In this document: one piece after another, positions 18,951 to 26,345 of the stretch
How the letters are laid out: each line of letters opens with the position of its first letter
Numbering within the stretch: position 1 is the first letter of the stretch
The notes under the pieces: model-generated
Told to the model about the DNA's origin: nothing
The model's input: only the letters and a program-made list of their open reading frames with translations
The model's database searches: none
DNA from: Terrimonas pollutisoli
GTDB lineage: Bacteria > Bacteroidota > Bacteroidia > Chitinophagales > Chitinophagaceae
Assembly (NCBI RefSeq): GCF_029360765.1
Contig: NZ_JARKNA010000004.1
Span: forward strand, 186,001 to 250,000
Direction of reading: 5' to 3'
Length of the DNA stretch: 64,000 bases
Made by a program: the position numbers and the translations under genes

Positions 18951-18975
18951 ATTTTGCTTTAATTATATGCAAAAT
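18951..18975. promoter_or_regulatory. Predicted NrtR operator, divergent promoter
   Basis: ATTTTGC-N11-GCAAAAT, 25 bp, matches in length and arms the inverted repeat at 19723-19747. It fills the gap between the two divergent genes and covers the nrtR start codon. A sequence fitting the Bacteroidota -7 box, TAATTTTG (18949-18956), overlaps it, so binding here would block nrtR transcription, and probably the divergent gene too. Confidence 0.75.
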
Positions 18976-19659
18976 AAGTCATCCATTATAAAAGTTGCTG
19001 TTGATGCTATTGTTTTTGGATATTCAAAAAACGATGGAGTATCGGTGTTGTTGGTACAGCGGAAATATGAGCCGTTTAAAAATGAATGGGCAATACCGGG
19101 AGGTTTTGTACAGACCGAAGAATCTTTAGAGGAGGCTGTGAGAAGAGAGTTGTCGGAAGAAACAGGTATTGAAGTAAATTACCTGGAACAGCTTTACAGC
19201 TTTGGCGCTCCTCATCGTGATCCGCGGCAACGGATTATTGCAATTGCGTATTTTGGCCTAGTAAAAACAAGCCAATACCAGGAGTTAAAGGCCAGCACAG
19301 ATGCTGAAAATGCAAAATGGTTCAGTATAAAAAAATTGCCTGCACTGGCATTTGATCATAAGCAGATATTAGCGGTAGCAATCGAAAGACTTCGTTCAAA
19401 AGTTCGCTATCAGCCTATCGGTTTTGAATTACTAGATAAGAAATTCCCTTTTTCTGACCTGGAGAAATTATATATGGCCCTGTTAGACCGGGATATCAAC
19501 CGGCGCAACTTCAGTAAAAAAATACTTTCCTTTGGTTTTTTGGAAGAAACAGGCGAGCTGTCCAAATCGGAAGGGAAGGGGCGTCCCAGCAAAATGTACC
19601 AGTTCAATCAAAAGCGATACAAAGAACTCCTGAAAGAAGGTTTTCATTTTGAAATTTAG
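18967..19659 (+). CDS. nrtR: NrtR-type Nudix transcriptional regulator of NAD metabolism
   Basis: Residues ~8-140 are a Nudix domain with a complete Nudix box, GFVQTEESLEEAVRRELSEE plus TGI. Residues ~145-230 are the winged-helix domain typical of NrtR (YQPIGFELLDKKFPFSDLEK, and GRPSKMYQFNQKRYKEL). Characterised NrtR proteins repress NAD-biosynthesis genes and release DNA on binding ADP-ribose or related products. Some Bacteroidota relatives instead sense arabinose, but the neighbours here are all NAD-linked. Because the Nudix box is intact, residual ADP-ribose hydrolysis is possible. Predicted operators lie on both flanks, implying autoregulation. Confidence 0.88.
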   Translation: MQNKSSIIKVAVDAIVFGYSKNDGVSVLLVQRKYEPFKNEWAIPGGFVQTEESLEEAVRRELSEETGIEVNYLEQLYSFGAPHRDPRQRIIAIAYFGLVKTSQYQELKASTDAENAKWFSIKKLPALAFDHKQILAVAIERLRSKVRYQPIGFELLDKKFPFSDLEKLYMALLDRDINRRNFSKKILSFGFLEETGELSKSEGKGRPSKMYQFNQKRYKELLKEGFHFEI

Positions 19660-19722
19660 AGTGCCTCGTTCTGGACTAGATTTCTTGTCCCATTAATCAC
19701 GTAACACAGGAACAGCAGATTT

Positions 19723-19747
19723 ATTTTGCTTTAAATTGAAGCAAAAT
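19723..19747. promoter_or_regulatory. Predicted NrtR operator 1 of the NAD operon
   Basis: A perfect inverted repeat, ATTTTGCTT-N7-AAGCAAAAT, with 9-bp arms. It abuts the likely -33 TTG at 19748-19750, so a bound repressor would block RNA polymerase. Confidence 0.8.
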
Positions 19748-19778
19748 TTGCTGGTCTCAATTCTTTTATCAATATTTG
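19748..19778 (+). promoter_or_regulatory. Predicted promoter of the NAD operon
   Basis: TTG at 19748-19750 and AATATTTG at 19771-19778 (one base off TAnnTTTG) are 20 bp apart, close to the Bacteroidota spacing. Transcription would start about 10 bases before the first start codon, giving a very short leader, and the promoter lies between two operators. Confidence 0.55.
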
Positions 19779-19797
19779 CGTAATAATTAAGCAAAAT
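19773..19797. promoter_or_regulatory. Predicted NrtR operator 2 of the NAD operon (degenerate)
   Basis: TATTTGC-N11-GCAAAAT has the same 25-bp geometry as the other two sites, with two mismatches in the left arm. It overlaps the -7 box and the start codon at 19796. Confidence 0.6.
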
Positions 19798-20596
19798 GAA
19801 GATCATTAATCTGAATACCGGTGAAGGGATACAGTTTACCTTATTTCCGGACAACCAACCGCATATAAATATCCACGGAATTGGGGCAGGTGAGGAAGTA
19901 AAAGTAATTTGTTCGATTACCGATAGTTTAAGGATGATGCACCTGCTGCAAACGGCGAATGCGCTGGATAACCTGCATGCAAAAAAAACAACGTTGGTTA
20001 TTCCTTACCTGATGGCTGCCAGGTATGATCGCCTGATGTTGCCGGGTGATAGTTTTGACCTGGAGGTGGTGGCTGGGCTTATAAACAGTTGCGGTTTTGA
20101 AAAAGTATGGCTGTGGGATGTTCATTCAGAAGTTGCCATCCGGTTGATCAGGAACGCAGCGAATATTAAGAACAGGAAAATGGTGGAGCAATACAAACTA
20201 CAGGATGCTGTATTGATTTGTCCGGATGCAGGGGCAGCCAAAAAAACGGATGAATATTTTACCTGGAACAGTAATCTCACAGAAATAGTCTATTGCAAAA
20301 AAAGCAGGGATCTGGCAACTGGTAAAATTTCATTGGAACTACAGGAGCCAGGGAAATGCTTCAACAGGAATTGTGTCATCATTGATGATATATGTGACGG
20401 TGGAGCTACCTTCCTGGCAATTGCAAGCCAGATCAAACCTGCTCATCTTACTTTAATAGTGACGCACGGCATATTTTCCAAAGGCTTTGCGGCACTCACA
20501 GACCAATTCGATGAGATTATAACCAGTGATAGCTTTTGCAGGATTTATAATGGGGAAAAAGTAAAAACTATAAGCATAGATTATGATCATTTATAA
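19796..20596 (+). CDS. Divergent PRPP-synthetase homologue (Adps/Prs-like)
   Basis: The 266 residues belong to the ribose-phosphate pyrophosphokinase family: LVIPYLMAARYDRLMLPGDS at the nucleotide-binding region, DVHS (108-111) where housekeeping enzymes have a metal-binding DLHA-like site, and the PRPP loop VIIDDICDGGATF at 194-206. It is shorter than the usual ~310 residues. Being first in an NrtR-controlled operon with a NAMPT homologue, it may make PRPP for nicotinamide salvage. Alternatively it may pyrophosphorylate ADP-ribose, as reported for the Prs-like partner in phage NAD+ reconstitution pathways (NARP1). Sequence alone does not decide. The stop overlaps the next gene by 14 bp. Confidence 0.85.
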   Translation: MKIINLNTGEGIQFTLFPDNQPHINIHGIGAGEEVKVICSITDSLRMMHLLQTANALDNLHAKKTTLVIPYLMAARYDRLMLPGDSFDLEVVAGLINSCGFEKVWLWDVHSEVAIRLIRNAANIKNRKMVEQYKLQDAVLICPDAGAAKKTDEYFTWNSNLTEIVYCKKSRDLATGKISLELQEPGKCFNRNCVIIDDICDGGATFLAIASQIKPAHLTLIVTHGIFSKGFAALTDQFDEIITSDSFCRIYNGEKVKTISIDYDHL

Positions 20597-21032
20597 AGCA
20601 CCTCAGCAAATCAACAAAACAGAAGGAAAGAAGATTTTTCTTGGGGGCACTATCGAAATGGGTGCGTCGGTAAACTGGCAGGAAACAGTTATTCAATTTT
20701 TCCATGATAAGACCTGCACCATTTTTAATCCCAGGCGAGATGATTGGGACGATGACTGGAAGCAGGAAGCAGAGAATCCGCAGTTTTCGCAACAGGTAAA
20801 CTGGGAATTGGATGCAATGGAGATGGCAGATATTATTATATTAAATTTTCTTCCCGGCTCACAATCACCCATTACCTTATTGGAGTTTGGATTATACGCA
20901 CAATCGAATAAGTTAATGGTTTGTTGTCCGAAAGACTATTGGCGGGGTGGTAATGTGCATATCTTATGTGATAGATACGGGATTCCATTATATGACAATA
21001 TGCAAGTTCTCCTGGAGAATATTAATTTATAA
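20583..21032 (+). CDS. Nucleoside 2-deoxyribosyltransferase-like protein
   Basis: The 149 residues fit the nucleoside 2-deoxyribosyltransferase-like family. FLGGTIEMGASVNWQETVIQ is the start of the fold, FNPRRDDWDDDWKQEAENP follows, then VNWELDAMEMADIIILNFLP and SPITLLEFGLYAQSNKLMVC with the conserved Glu. The fold cleaves or transfers N-glycosidic bonds and is shared with enzymes acting on nucleotides and NAD-like molecules. Placement between the Prs and NAMPT homologues suggests a nicotinamide, ribosyl or damaged-nucleotide substrate. Translation is probably coupled to the upstream gene. Confidence 0.8.
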   Translation: MIIYKAPQQINKTEGKKIFLGGTIEMGASVNWQETVIQFFHDKTCTIFNPRRDDWDDDWKQEAENPQFSQQVNWELDAMEMADIIILNFLPGSQSPITLLEFGLYAQSNKLMVCCPKDYWRGGNVHILCDRYGIPLYDNMQVLLENINL

Positions 21033-21044
21033 AATATTTAAGTT

Positions 21045-22535
21045 ATGAAAACAAATCCCTTCCTTTTGACCGACTATTATAAAGTAGGACATATATTTCA
21101 ATATCCTGCCAACACCACATTAGTGTATAGTAACCTTACCCCAAGAAAAAGTCGCTTTGACGATATTGATGAAATGATCTTTTTCGGGCTGCAATATTTT
21201 ATTAAAGAGTATTTGATAAATTATTTCCAGGAAAATTTCTTTGATCAGCCAAAGGCAAAAGTACTCCCGGATTATAAAAGGAGAATTGTTACTTCTTTGG
21301 GGACTCATCTACCCAGCTATGACCATATTGGGCAATTGCATGACCTGGGTTATTTGCCGGTAGAAATAAAAGCATTGCCGGAAGGAAGTAAAGTGCCGAT
21401 GAGAGTGCCTTGCCTGACGATTGTTAATACTAAACGTGAGTTTTACTGGCTGACCAATTTTCTCGAAACGATTTTGTCAGCGACGATATGGCAAACCTGT
21501 ACCAGCGCAACCCTCGCTTATGAATATAGAAAGTTATTGGATCGGTATGCTGATGAGACAGGAGTGCCTGCTGACTTTGTCCAATGGCAGGGACATGATT
21601 TTAGTTTTCGGGGGATGAGCAGCCTTGAATCTGCTATTCTCAGCGGCATGGGTCATTTACTATCATTTACCGGTACGGATACCATTCCTGCCATTGATGC
21701 ATTAGAAGAATATTACGGTGCTGATGCTGATAAGGAACTGATCGGAGGGAGTGTAGCAGCAACAGAACATAGTGTAATGTGCAGCGGCAATAAAGAAGGA
21801 GAATTGCAAACATTCCGGCGACTGATCACGGAAATTTATCCGACAGGCATTGTCAGTATTGTCAGCGATACATGGGACTTGTGGAAAGTGTGCACTGAAT
21901 ATCTTGTCGCTTTAAAAAATATCATTCAGCATAGAGAGGGTAAGGTGGTTATCCGTCCCGACAGCGGTGATCCGGTTAAAATCATCTGTGGAGATGCTGA
22001 AGGGAAAACTGAAGCGGAACGAAAAGGAGTGGTAGAATTGTTGTGGGATGTTTTTGGTGGAACGATTACTGACAAGGGATATAAACTATTGGATAGTCAT
22101 ATTGGAGCTATTTACGGAGATAGCATCAACTTACAACGGGCAGAAGCGATTTGTGAAGGATTGAAACGTAAGGGATTTGCCAGCCAGGTTGTTTTTGGCA
22201 TAGGGAGCTATACCTACCAGTATAATACAAGAGATACTTTTGGGCTGGCAATGAAAGCGACATATGTGGAAGTGAATGGCGAGGGCCGGGAGATATTCAA
22301 AAATCCTGTAACGGATGATGGTACAAAAAAATCGGCGACAGGATTGTTGCAGGTAAAAAAAGAAAATGGCAGTTACATACTACATGATAAAGTAAGCTGG
22401 GACGAGGAAAAAAACAACGAATTGAAGACGGTGTTTAAGGATGGAAAAATAATTAAAGAGTATTCATTGAGAGAAATAAGAAAGATAATACATGAAAACA
22501 GAAAAATACATAAAGCAGAAGAAAAGGTTGCCTGA
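21045..22535 (+). CDS. Nicotinamide phosphoribosyltransferase (NAMPT family)
   Basis: The 496 residues match NAMPT along the full length: FLLTDYYKVGHIFQYPANTT at the N-terminus, GTDT at 210-213 (nicotinamide-selecting Asp), the catalytic-site His at 242 in GGSVAATEHSVM, and VVIRPDSGDP at 301-310. NAMPT joins nicotinamide to PRPP to give NMN. The relative in phage NARP1 instead joins nicotinamide to ADP-ribose pyrophosphate to give NAD+ directly. Either way it recovers nicotinamide released by NAD+-cleaving enzymes. It follows the previous gene by 12 bp and overlaps the next by 44 bp. Confidence 0.93.
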   Translation: MKTNPFLLTDYYKVGHIFQYPANTTLVYSNLTPRKSRFDDIDEMIFFGLQYFIKEYLINYFQENFFDQPKAKVLPDYKRRIVTSLGTHLPSYDHIGQLHDLGYLPVEIKALPEGSKVPMRVPCLTIVNTKREFYWLTNFLETILSATIWQTCTSATLAYEYRKLLDRYADETGVPADFVQWQGHDFSFRGMSSLESAILSGMGHLLSFTGTDTIPAIDALEEYYGADADKELIGGSVAATEHSVMCSGNKEGELQTFRRLITEIYPTGIVSIVSDTWDLWKVCTEYLVALKNIIQHREGKVVIRPDSGDPVKIICGDAEGKTEAERKGVVELLWDVFGGTITDKGYKLLDSHIGAIYGDSINLQRAEAICEGLKRKGFASQVVFGIGSYTYQYNTRDTFGLAMKATYVEVNGEGREIFKNPVTDDGTKKSATGLLQVKKENGSYILHDKVSWDEEKNNELKTVFKDGKIIKEYSLREIRKIIHENRKIHKAEEKVA

Positions 22536-23130
22536 AAAAGGGCGACAGGTAATTGGTAGTCACGATACTAATTCTATTATAGTGTACCAAGCTTTTAAAC
22601 CGCAGATTGCAAATTATGCTGTTAGTAAACAAAAATTTGGTGGAGACCATTACAGTTTCAACCGGATGTCATGGATAAAGCCAGGCTTCTTATGGATGAT
22701 GTATCGGGCAGGTTGGGCGTCAAAAGAGGATCAGCAGCATATTTTAGCAATTACCTTTCCTATGTCCTGTTTCAAAATGATATTACAACAGGCGACAATA
22801 TCATCATTTGACGGCCGTCTATTTGTAACAGAACAAGACTGGAAGAAAGAACTTGCTAAAACCGATGTAAGACTCCAGTGGGATCCGGATCATGATCCTT
22901 ATGGCAATAAACTGGAAAGGAAGGCAATCCAAATTGGGATGAAAGGAGAAACCCTAAAGAAATTTTGTACAGAGTGGATCAGCAAAATAGAAGATATTAC
23001 TGGCTTTGTTAAGGAGGAATATGCAAAAGTGGCTAATCAGCAAATAGAAGAATTGAATGTGCCGTATGAAGATGTGGTTGATCTCAAAGACCCGGCCATA
23101 GAAGAAAGAATCGGAATTGAGTCGCAATAA
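22492..23130 (+). CDS. DUF4291 family protein
   Basis: The 212 residues match the DUF4291 family: SIIVYQAFKPQIANYAVSKQ, YSFNRMSWIKPGFLWMMYRA, GWASKEDQQHILAITFPMS and IQIGMKGETLKKFCTEWISK. The family has no established activity; its Tyr/Arg/Trp-rich N-terminal half and repeated company with NADAR and Tpt1-like genes suggest an ADP-ribose-related role, which is inference. No Met occurs between residue 1 and ~59, so the ATG inside the end of the NAMPT gene (44-bp overlap) is the best start. The ~15 basic residues before SHDTNS could be an extension. Confidence 0.85.
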   Translation: MKTEKYIKQKKRLPEKGRQVIGSHDTNSIIVYQAFKPQIANYAVSKQKFGGDHYSFNRMSWIKPGFLWMMYRAGWASKEDQQHILAITFPMSCFKMILQQATISSFDGRLFVTEQDWKKELAKTDVRLQWDPDHDPYGNKLERKAIQIGMKGETLKKFCTEWISKIEDITGFVKEEYAKVANQQIEELNVPYEDVVDLKDPAIEERIGIESQ

Positions 23131-23139
23131 ATATGTAAA

Positions 23140-23514
23140 ATGAAGTTAATGACATTATATCGTCCTGTTGGCCAAAAAGAGTTTGACTTAGTCAAAGAAT
23201 CAGGCTTCAAAAGATTTCCACCCCGGTTGGACTGGCAACCTATTTTTTACCCCGTAATGAACCAGGAGTATGCAGCACAAATTGCTGATAGGTGGAATAC
23301 GGAGGATGAGTTTTCCGGTTTTGCAGGCTATGTACTTGCATTTGATCTGCCGGAAGAATATTTGAAAAAATATCCCGTGCAAAATGTAGGGGGAGATATC
23401 CATAACGAGCTTTGGGTGCCTGCGGAAGAATTGGAAGAGTTTAATTCGAACATTGCAGGTAATATCCGACTGGTACGGTCATTTTTTGGAAGTAAACATA
23501 AAATCAAAACATGA
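23140..23514 (+). CDS. Small ADP-ribosyltransferase-fold-like protein
   Basis: The 124 residues match small proteins often labelled 'ADP-ribosylation/crystallin J1' (TLYRPVGQKEFDLVKESGFK, FPPRLDWQPIFYPVMNQEYA and IHNELWVPAEELEEFNSNIA). I infer an ADP-ribosyltransferase-like fold from the YRPVG start, the RFPPR segment and the late HNELWVPAEEL strand with candidate acidic residues, similar in layout to Tpt1/DarT-type proteins. Whether it transfers or binds ADP-ribose is unknown. It overlaps the NADAR gene by ATGA, so the two are probably translated together. Confidence 0.7.
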   Translation: MKLMTLYRPVGQKEFDLVKESGFKRFPPRLDWQPIFYPVMNQEYAAQIADRWNTEDEFSGFAGYVLAFDLPEEYLKKYPVQNVGGDIHNELWVPAEELEEFNSNIAGNIRLVRSFFGSKHKIKT

Positions 23515-24056
23515 AGTATTCAACAAATTGGTTAACCGCACAAATAAAAAAGGGGTTTCGTCCTGACTATCTTTTTTTCTGGGGACATACGCAGAAGAAA
23601 GAAGGCGTTGTCGATAAATCCTGCTTCAGCCAATGGTTACCATCGGAGTTTATTGTTGATGGTACCAGATATCTTTCTGCTGAGCATTGGATGATGGCAG
23701 GGAAAGCATTATTGTTTAATGATAAAACCACCTGTGAAAAAATTATCGCATCGGAGAAGCCGTCATTGGCTAAAAGTTTGGGAAGAGAGGTAAAGGATTT
23801 TGATGCGAAAGTTTGGGAGAGGTTTTGTTATGAACTTGTGGTGGAAGGCAACAGGTATAAGTTTTCTCAGAACCAGGCGTTAAAGGATTTTTTAGTTAAT
23901 ACAGGTGAGAAGGTTATTGTGGAAGCAAGTCCAACAGATACCATTTGGGGTATTGGCCTTGCGCAGGATGCAAAGGAAGCCTTAGATCCAGTACGGTGGA
24001 AAGGCACTAATCTGTTAGGGTTTGCATTAATGGAAGTAAGGGATATTTTAAAATAA
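23511..24056 (+). CDS. NADAR family protein (YbiA-like)
   Basis: The 181 residues carry the NADAR hallmarks: LFFWGHTQKKEGVVDKSCFS, SQWLPSEFIVDGTRYLSAEH, WMMAGKALLFNDKTTCEKII and the late DTIWGIGLAQDAKEALDPVR with WKGTNLLGFALMEVR. NADAR proteins hydrolyse N-glycosidic bonds of ribosylated or ADP-ribosylated compounds; some remove ADP-ribose from guanine in DNA as antitoxins to DarT1, and YbiA acts on riboflavin intermediates. Next to the ART-like gene and KptA, removal of ADP-ribose from nucleic acid or nucleotides is the most attractive reading. Confidence 0.9.
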   Translation: MKYSTNWLTAQIKKGFRPDYLFFWGHTQKKEGVVDKSCFSQWLPSEFIVDGTRYLSAEHWMMAGKALLFNDKTTCEKIIASEKPSLAKSLGREVKDFDAKVWERFCYELVVEGNRYKFSQNQALKDFLVNTGEKVIVEASPTDTIWGIGLAQDAKEALDPVRWKGTNLLGFALMEVRDILK

Positions 24057-24058
24057 AA

Positions 24059-24598
24059 ATGGAAAAACAACTAAAACACATCAGCAAATTGATGAGCCTG
24101 GTGCTTCGTCACAGACCTGAGGAAATCGGTTTGCATCTGGATGAAAATGGATGGGCCGATGTACAGGAACTCATTGATAAGCTTAATGAAAAAGGCGTGG
24201 CGGTTGATGCTTTGATCGTCAATGAGATTGTTGCGACCAACGATAAAAAGCGTTTTGCCTTTAATGAAGACCGGAGTCGCATCAGGGCTAGTCAGGGACA
24301 TAGTATAGTTGTGGAATTGAATTTAAAAACAACTGTTCCGCCGGATATTTTATACCATGGCACAGCAATAAAGTATATCGATAGCATTTTGACAAACGGC
24401 CTGCAGAAACAAGGCCGGCAACATGTACACCTGAGTGAAACAATAGAAACTGCCAGGACAGTTGGCAGCCGGCATGGAAAGCCAGTCATTCTTTTTATAG
24501 ATGCAAAAGCCATGCATGATGCCGGTTTCCATTTTTACTTATCAGACAATAATGTCTGGCTTACCAATTCGGTACCGATACAATATATTTCACGATGA
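24059..24598 (+). CDS. kptA: RNA 2'-phosphotransferase (KptA/Tpt1)
   Basis: The 179 residues span the full enzyme. The catalytic Arg17-His18 lies in LMSLVLRHRPEEIGL, Arg76 in IRASQGHS, and a further Arg lies in TVGSRHGKPVILF; ILYHGT and RQHVHLSE are the NAD-binding strands. Tpt1 moves a 2'-phosphate from RNA to NAD+, releasing nicotinamide and ADP-ribose 1'',2''-cyclic phosphate. Bacteria lack the tRNA splicing that generates this substrate in yeast, so the true role is open; RNA repair or nucleic-acid ADP-ribosylation have been suggested for homologues. It sits 2 bp after the NADAR gene. Confidence 0.95.
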   Translation: MEKQLKHISKLMSLVLRHRPEEIGLHLDENGWADVQELIDKLNEKGVAVDALIVNEIVATNDKKRFAFNEDRSRIRASQGHSIVVELNLKTTVPPDILYHGTAIKYIDSILTNGLQKQGRQHVHLSETIETARTVGSRHGKPVILFIDAKAMHDAGFHFYLSDNNVWLTNSVPIQYISR

Positions 24599-25329
24599 AA
24601 AGAACTTTAGTGATTGGCGATATTCATGGTGGCCTGCAGGCATTGAAACAGGTGTTGGAAAGAGCTGATGTTTCTGAAAATGACTGCCTGATCTTTTTGG
24701 GAGATTATGTGGGCGGATGGAGTGAATCTGCCCGGGTAGTGGATTTTATAATTGACTTGTCCCAAAAGCAAAATTGCATTTTCATAAAAGGTAATCATGA
24801 TTTGTGGTGCGAAGACTGGCTTCGAACGGGAAATGCGGACAGCGAATGGTTGTTTCATGGCGGTCGTTCAACAGTTGAAGGCTATAAAACCGTTGATACA
24901 ACTACCAGGAACAGGCACCTTAATCTTTTTGAGCAGATGACCGATTTTCATATTGATGAAAAGAACCGGCTGTTCATTCACGCTGGTTTTACTTCGATGC
25001 ATGGGCCGCGGCAGGAATTTTATGCATCCAATTTTAGTTGGGATAGAACCTTATGGGAAATGGCGCTTGCTATGGATAGACGCATTTCCAACGACTCATT
25101 ACTCTTTCCCAAAAGATTAAAGCTGTTTACAGAAATTTATATTGGTCATACCCCAACAATTAATTACAATGTTGACGTTCCGATGCAGGGTTGTAATGTT
25201 TGGAATATTGATACCGGTGCTGCCTTCTCAGGTAAGCTTAGCATCGTGGATATCGGGACAAAACAGTTTTGGCAAAGCGACAAAGTTGGTCGTCTTTACC
25301 CGGGAGAAAACGGAAGGAATAAACTGTAG
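24595..25329 (+). CDS. PPP-type metallophosphoesterase
   Basis: The 244 residues show the metallophosphatase motifs GDIHGG (8-13), GDYVGG (36-41), GNHD (66-69), a later HAGF and IYIGHTPT, with the final NIDTGAAFSGKLSIVDI strand. It resembles ApaH/serine-threonine phosphatase-like enzymes. The ATGA overlap with kptA shows coupled expression. A plausible job is hydrolysis of the phosphorylated products around it, such as ADP-ribose cyclic phosphate, terminal RNA phosphates or dinucleotides; this is inference. It is the last gene of the operon. Confidence 0.88.
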   Translation: MKRTLVIGDIHGGLQALKQVLERADVSENDCLIFLGDYVGGWSESARVVDFIIDLSQKQNCIFIKGNHDLWCEDWLRTGNADSEWLFHGGRSTVEGYKTVDTTTRNRHLNLFEQMTDFHIDEKNRLFIHAGFTSMHGPRQEFYASNFSWDRTLWEMALAMDRRISNDSLLFPKRLKLFTEIYIGHTPTINYNVDVPMQGCNVWNIDTGAAFSGKLSIVDIGTKQFWQSDKVGRLYPGENGRNKL

Positions 25330-25655
25330 TCATCGGAAATTCCAGTAATCTAGAAAGATGGGAGAACTAGGCCCGAGGCTTGCAAAGACTCTACTTAACA
25401 ACAAGCAGATTCTCAATTTGAATGATAAACATGAAAACAAAATCAGAGGAGAACTTCAGACAAGTATTAGACAAAATAGTCGAGTAGGAACTACACCCGC
25501 AAAAACACTAACGGTAAAAAGCTAAAGAGAGAAAAGCTATTACTGTATTAGTGATAAAAATATTTGCGTCATCGGTAGGGTAAAGTGTTTAAAGAAAAGC
25601 CGCAAATTATTATTACAAGCGTTTCACAGCTGGTAGCCGGGTAATTCTAACGTCC
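25330..25655. other. Intergenic region after the NAD operon
   Basis: No supported gene and no clear terminator. An 18-codon frame near 25430 (start MKTKSEENFRQVLDKIVE) looks protein-like and may be a remnant of a decayed gene. Confidence 0.45.
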
Positions 25656-26075
25656 TTGGTTGAGAACTGCCCCAGAAGCATTGATTATGCTTATTTTGCC
25701 TTTGGAAAAATCAGAATTTTTGTGCCAAGACTAATATACCGGGTTTACGTTGTTGAGCTATCAAAGCGGGTGTTTACCGAAAATTCAAAATTTCGGGCTG
25801 CTAACCCACAATTTAATGGAGTACTCGAGTGTCTTTATGTAGGTATGACAAGTAAGACTCCGGCAGAACGATTGAGGCAACATAAGACAGGATACGTTAA
25901 CAAGAAAGGTCACAAACTATCGGCTTATATAGTCCAGAAATATGGCGCTTATCTGCGTCCCAGTCTTTACGATCACATCAATTTGAAACCTATGACCAGG
26001 CAGGAAGCCTTAATAATGGAAGAAAAACTTGCCTGGCATTTACGAAAGCAAGGATATGCGGTTTGGTTTAATTGA
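25656..26075 (+). CDS. GIY-YIG nuclease-like protein
   Basis: The 139 residues contain a likely GIY-YIG core: YRVYVVELSKRVF at ~30-42 and CLYVGMTSKTPAERLRQHKT at ~65-85, with the conserved Arg and His, then helix QEALIMEEKLAWHLRKQGYA carrying Glu. This fold cuts DNA in homing, repair and restriction enzymes. The first ~28 residues are not part of the fold and the true start may be further in. It stands alone 330 bp past the NAD operon; a functional link is possible but unproven. Confidence 0.7.
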   Translation: MVENCPRSIDYAYFAFGKIRIFVPRLIYRVYVVELSKRVFTENSKFRAANPQFNGVLECLYVGMTSKTPAERLRQHKTGYVNKKGHKLSAYIVQKYGAYLRPSLYDHINLKPMTRQEALIMEEKLAWHLRKQGYAVWFN

Positions 26076-26345
26076 ATCTTACCAGCGGGGTAGGGCAGGG
26101 TTGTTGCCAAACGATAATGTTAAATCAAAAATGAGTTGCGATATTATCAGGAATAACACTCTGGAGAGAGATTATTTTGTGAGACAAATCGAAGAAAAAT
26201 ATGAATATCTCAAACTTGAAAGAAAAGTTGATTCTTTTGCAGGTTACCCTTGTATTTAGTGCCTCTTAAAAACAATCATCGAAGTGTTGTTCCAAATAAT
26301 GAGGGAAGAATGGATTCACTCACGCTATGCGAGGTGACTTCGAAA

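Noticed and set aside
19796..20596. Reading the Prs homologue as the ordinary housekeeping PRPP synthetase
   Set aside because: It is about 45 residues shorter, has altered motifs (DVHS, DDICDGGAT), and sits in an NrtR-type operon with NAMPT, so a specialised role is more likely.
26029..26259. A 76-codon frame overlapping the end of the GIY-YIG gene
   Set aside because: Its first third is the shifted GIY-YIG sequence. The last ~40 codons look protein-like but have no recognisable features or supported start.
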